A stretch of 64,000 nt of DNA from a virus, in the IMG/VR virus record IMGVR_UViG_3300046314_000148, positions 48,246-112,245 of that record; one strand, given 5' to 3'. A program made the position numbers and the translations under genes. Positions 61,930 through 64,000 of this stretch are shown piece after piece; positions within the stretch are counted from its first letter, which is position 1; every line of letters begins with the position of its first letter. The notes below the pieces were generated by a model, which saw nothing but the letters and a program-made list of their open reading frames with translations, was not told where the DNA came from and made no database searches.

Positions 61930-62384
61930 TGCACACTGCGACCACAGAGACCACAGATTTTACTTTTCCAATGTGCATGGATATCTTTTATCCTACAATT
62001 GAGCAGGGGTCTCTAGGAAACATCAAGAAGCACTGGATCCACGATCGAACTGCTGCATGTTCAGTGTCTACAGCTGGTTCTGCATTCAAGGAGGAAGTGA
62101 CTCCAAATGTTAATATTAAGCAAGAGCTAATAGTCCTTGGAAGATTAAGAACAGATATTAGAATTTCGGCTAGAGAGTCTAACAACGCCATCACCAACGT
62201 TATTGTTAGCAACATCAAGGACAGATCTGGGCAAAGTGTCTACAATGAGACAGCAGGACCAAGAGCTGGCAAGGCGACTATATTTGAAGTGGCAACCGTA
62301 GAACCATTTGTTGGCCCATTTGGATCAATAGAGTATTACAAGATAGTCCTGCGTAGATCAGAGAACCAGGCGGCAGACATTTAA
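61929..62384 (+). CDS. Neck/tail completion protein
   Basis: The GTG start overlaps the previous TAG. 151 residues with MCMDIFYPTIEQGSLGNIKKHWIHDRTAACSV and a beta core. Position (third after capsid) suggests head closure. Confidence 0.55.
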   Translation: MHTATTETTDFTFPMCMDIFYPTIEQGSLGNIKKHWIHDRTAACSVSTAGSAFKEEVTPNVNIKQELIVLGRLRTDIRISARESNNAITNVIVSNIKDRSGQSVYNETAGPRAGKATIFEVATVEPFVGPFGSIEYYKIVLRRSENQAADI

Positions 62385-63052
62385 TGATATCTGTTAAGGT
62401 CAACAATAAAAAGTTTATGAGAGATATGAACAACCTCATGGGATACAGTATTGGGTTTATGACAGGGGTAAAGCGTGGCCAGGGGGTGTTCCTAAAAGGC
62501 TTTGGAGAGACCGTAGTCGAAGCATTAAAGCTTTATGTAGATTCTAACGCTAGAGTGTCTCCACAGCTCCTACACCACGTCTACGAGTGGAATGAGACTG
62601 GCTCTCCAGAAGCTAGACTATTCGATATCAAGTATTTGGTTACTGGTGTTGGGCTATCTGTTAATTCTAAGTTCTCCCAGTCTAAATCTGTAAAAGCTGG
62701 ATCAAAGGTTCCATTTTACGATAAGGCAAGGATTATGGAAGAGGGTATCCCAGTAACCATAGTTCCAAAGAGCAAGGTACTTGCATTTACCGTAGATGGC
62801 CAAGACGTATTTTCGAGCACACCAGTAACCGTATCAAGCCCAGGAGGAGATGTCAAAGGGGAATACGAAAGAGTATTTGACAGCTTCTTTAAGCTTTATT
62901 TTAAACAATCATTTTTAGCATCTACTGGAATTCTGACGTACCTAGAAAATCCTGTTGATTTTGCAAAGAACTTCTCTAGAGGAAAATCTGGTGGGTACAA
63001 TACTGGGCTCAGCGTCGGAGCCCGATGGATCGCAAAGGCAGGAATCTTATAA
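62384..63052 (+). CDS. Neck protein (HK97 gp10-like position)
   Basis: 222 residues: helix LKGFGETVVEALKLYVDSNARVSP, then HVYEWNETGSPEARLFDIKY, as in tail-completion proteins. The C-terminal half is helical/basic. TAATG junctions on both sides. Confidence 0.6.
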   Translation: MISVKVNNKKFMRDMNNLMGYSIGFMTGVKRGQGVFLKGFGETVVEALKLYVDSNARVSPQLLHHVYEWNETGSPEARLFDIKYLVTGVGLSVNSKFSQSKSVKAGSKVPFYDKARIMEEGIPVTIVPKSKVLAFTVDGQDVFSSTPVTVSSPGGDVKGEYERVFDSFFKLYFKQSFLASTGILTYLENPVDFAKNFSRGKSGGYNTGLSVGARWIAKAGIL

Positions 63053-63681
63053 TGGCAATATCTTATCCACCAATTTTTATTAACGCTTATTTAGCAGACA
63101 AGGTGCCTTCGGCTTTGGGCACAGGAAGATTCTCCAGAGACACCATGAGATTCTTTCCAACGCTGCCTACAGATATCAACTCACTGACAGAAACATTCCC
63201 AGACGTTGCAAATGACGTTTTTGCGGTATATGACAGAATGTTTAAGATGCGTAGACGAGCATTCCCACACATAAAGGACGAGCAGTTGCTTTATTATTTC
63301 TACAAGATGCATGGAGATCCTGTTGATCTAATCGAAACATCTCAGGTAGTCCAGGACCTCCTAGATCGTGGAGATGAGTCAGCCCAGGAGTTGAACGAGT
63401 GGCTTAGAGATAAACAGGCTTCCTCAAGCCCATTGGTAGATGATCGTGGAGATAAGTATCCGCTAGTCTACTTCCATGATATCAAGATCTACCAGCTGGA
63501 AGAGACTAGAGACATCATAGACTTTGGTACAGCTAGAACGTTTGCTGGTAACAAGATAATTATTGACTATTGCTATCACTCTGTTGGCTATCCAAAAGGC
63601 AATCCAGTAGAAGATTTTGACCCTGCACGTCCACGCTATGAAGATGCTAGTAACGACACCTACAATGGCACAGCCCTGTAG
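63052..63681 (+). CDS. Tail-completion/structural protein
   Basis: The ATG at 63052 overlaps the previous TAA. 209 residues with LADKVPSALG, FPTLPTDINSLTETFPDVANDVFAVYDRMFKMRRRAFPHIKDEQLLYYFYK and a C-terminal beta part. Likely connects neck and tail. Confidence 0.6.
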   Translation: MAISYPPIFINAYLADKVPSALGTGRFSRDTMRFFPTLPTDINSLTETFPDVANDVFAVYDRMFKMRRRAFPHIKDEQLLYYFYKMHGDPVDLIETSQVVQDLLDRGDESAQELNEWLRDKQASSSPLVDDRGDKYPLVYFHDIKIYQLEETRDIIDFGTARTFAGNKIIIDYCYHSVGYPKGNPVEDFDPARPRYEDASNDTYNGTAL

Positions 63682-63755
63682 TCATAAATGCTGGTATACT
63701 TAGACTTGAGGAAACAACGCTCTCTAATTCCATAAAGAAAAAGAGGTGAATTATT

Positions 63756-64000
63756 ATGGCATATACACGTGGAACAAGTGCTAACATCATTGTTGGTGCA
63801 GCAGCACTTTTTACATACGAAGCAGGTACACTAACTGACTCGGACCTACCAGCGTACGCAACTGGGACTTCTTTCAAGGAGACCTTGTCAAACGACTCTG
63901 ATTTCCGTAACGTTGGTTACACTTCGAACGGTCTAGAACTACAGTTCCAGCCAGACTTCGGTGAAGTCCAGGTTGACCAGGTTCTTGACGTTGCAAAGCT
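63756..64000 (+). CDS. Major tail tube protein (3' partial)
   Basis: Starts MAYTRGTSANIIVGAAALFTYEAG after GAGGTGA, with strand-rich beginning LSNDSDFRNVGYTSNGLELQFQPDFGEVQVDQVLDVAK. This is the start of a phage tail tube protein; the rest is beyond the window. TATACT upstream at about 63696. Confidence 0.8.
   Translation, partial: MAYTRGTSANIIVGAAALFTYEAGTLTDSDLPAYATGTSFKETLSNDSDFRNVGYTSNGLELQFQPDFGEVQVDQVLDVAK

Overview
The window is a stretch of a large tailed double-stranded DNA phage genome. The right third carries an HK97-type head module (portal, protease with acidic tail, major capsid protein), neck genes and the start of a tail tube gene. A WhiB-like regulator, flavin-dependent ThyX, NrdH-type glutaredoxin and abundant leaderless genes point to an actinobacterial host. 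The composition is AT-leaning for that group, so a low-GC actinobacterium or a strongly drifted phage is plausible. I cannot name the species from the sequence alone.

Layout. (1) Positions 1-23.4 kb are mostly rightward: accessory metabolism and decoration genes (APS kinase-nucleotidyltransferase, nuclease, WhiB, holin candidate, glycosyltransferases, sugar-nucleotide enzymes, sulfotransferases, 2OG oxygenase), nucleotide metabolism (ThyX, dNMP kinase, NrdH), a GroES, and four groups of tRNA genes (eleven tRNAs or tRNA-like genes). Many very small genes are packed with ATGA or TAATG overlaps. (2) 24.0-25.2 kb is AT-rich, with three clustered DnaA boxes and repeated promoter-like elements; it is an origin candidate. 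(3) 25.2-35.7 kb is leftward: about 30 small genes in short operons separated by a recurrent regulatory module. (4) 35.9-38.8 kb is mixed small genes, including an HTH protein, a DUF6171-like zinc protein and a HemK-like methyltransferase. (5) 39-56 kb is a large set of fibre, baseplate and adhesin genes, interrupted by a leftward NlpC/P60 hydrolase, two 2OG oxygenases and a giant LamG-like tail protein. (6) 55.8-64 kb holds portal, protease/scaffold, capsid, connector and tail tube genes. No terminase gene is visible.

How the parts may work together (inference). The phage seems to invest in decorating surfaces. It encodes a possible PAPS-making enzyme and two sulfotransferases, GDP-mannose dehydratase, UDP-glucose dehydrogenase, an epimerase, a Stealth-like phosphotransferase and several glycosyltransferases. 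It also encodes prolyl-hydroxylase-like oxygenases and a glycosyltransferase resembling hydroxyproline-GlcNAc transferases, alongside a virion protein with collagen repeats. Gene control is unusually legible: canonical TTGACA-N17-TATAAT promoters often sit 6-7 nt before the start codon, so the transcripts should be leaderless. A second promoter family, TGTCYGA-N9-TANNNT, serves many small genes. The leftward operons share a modular boundary element.
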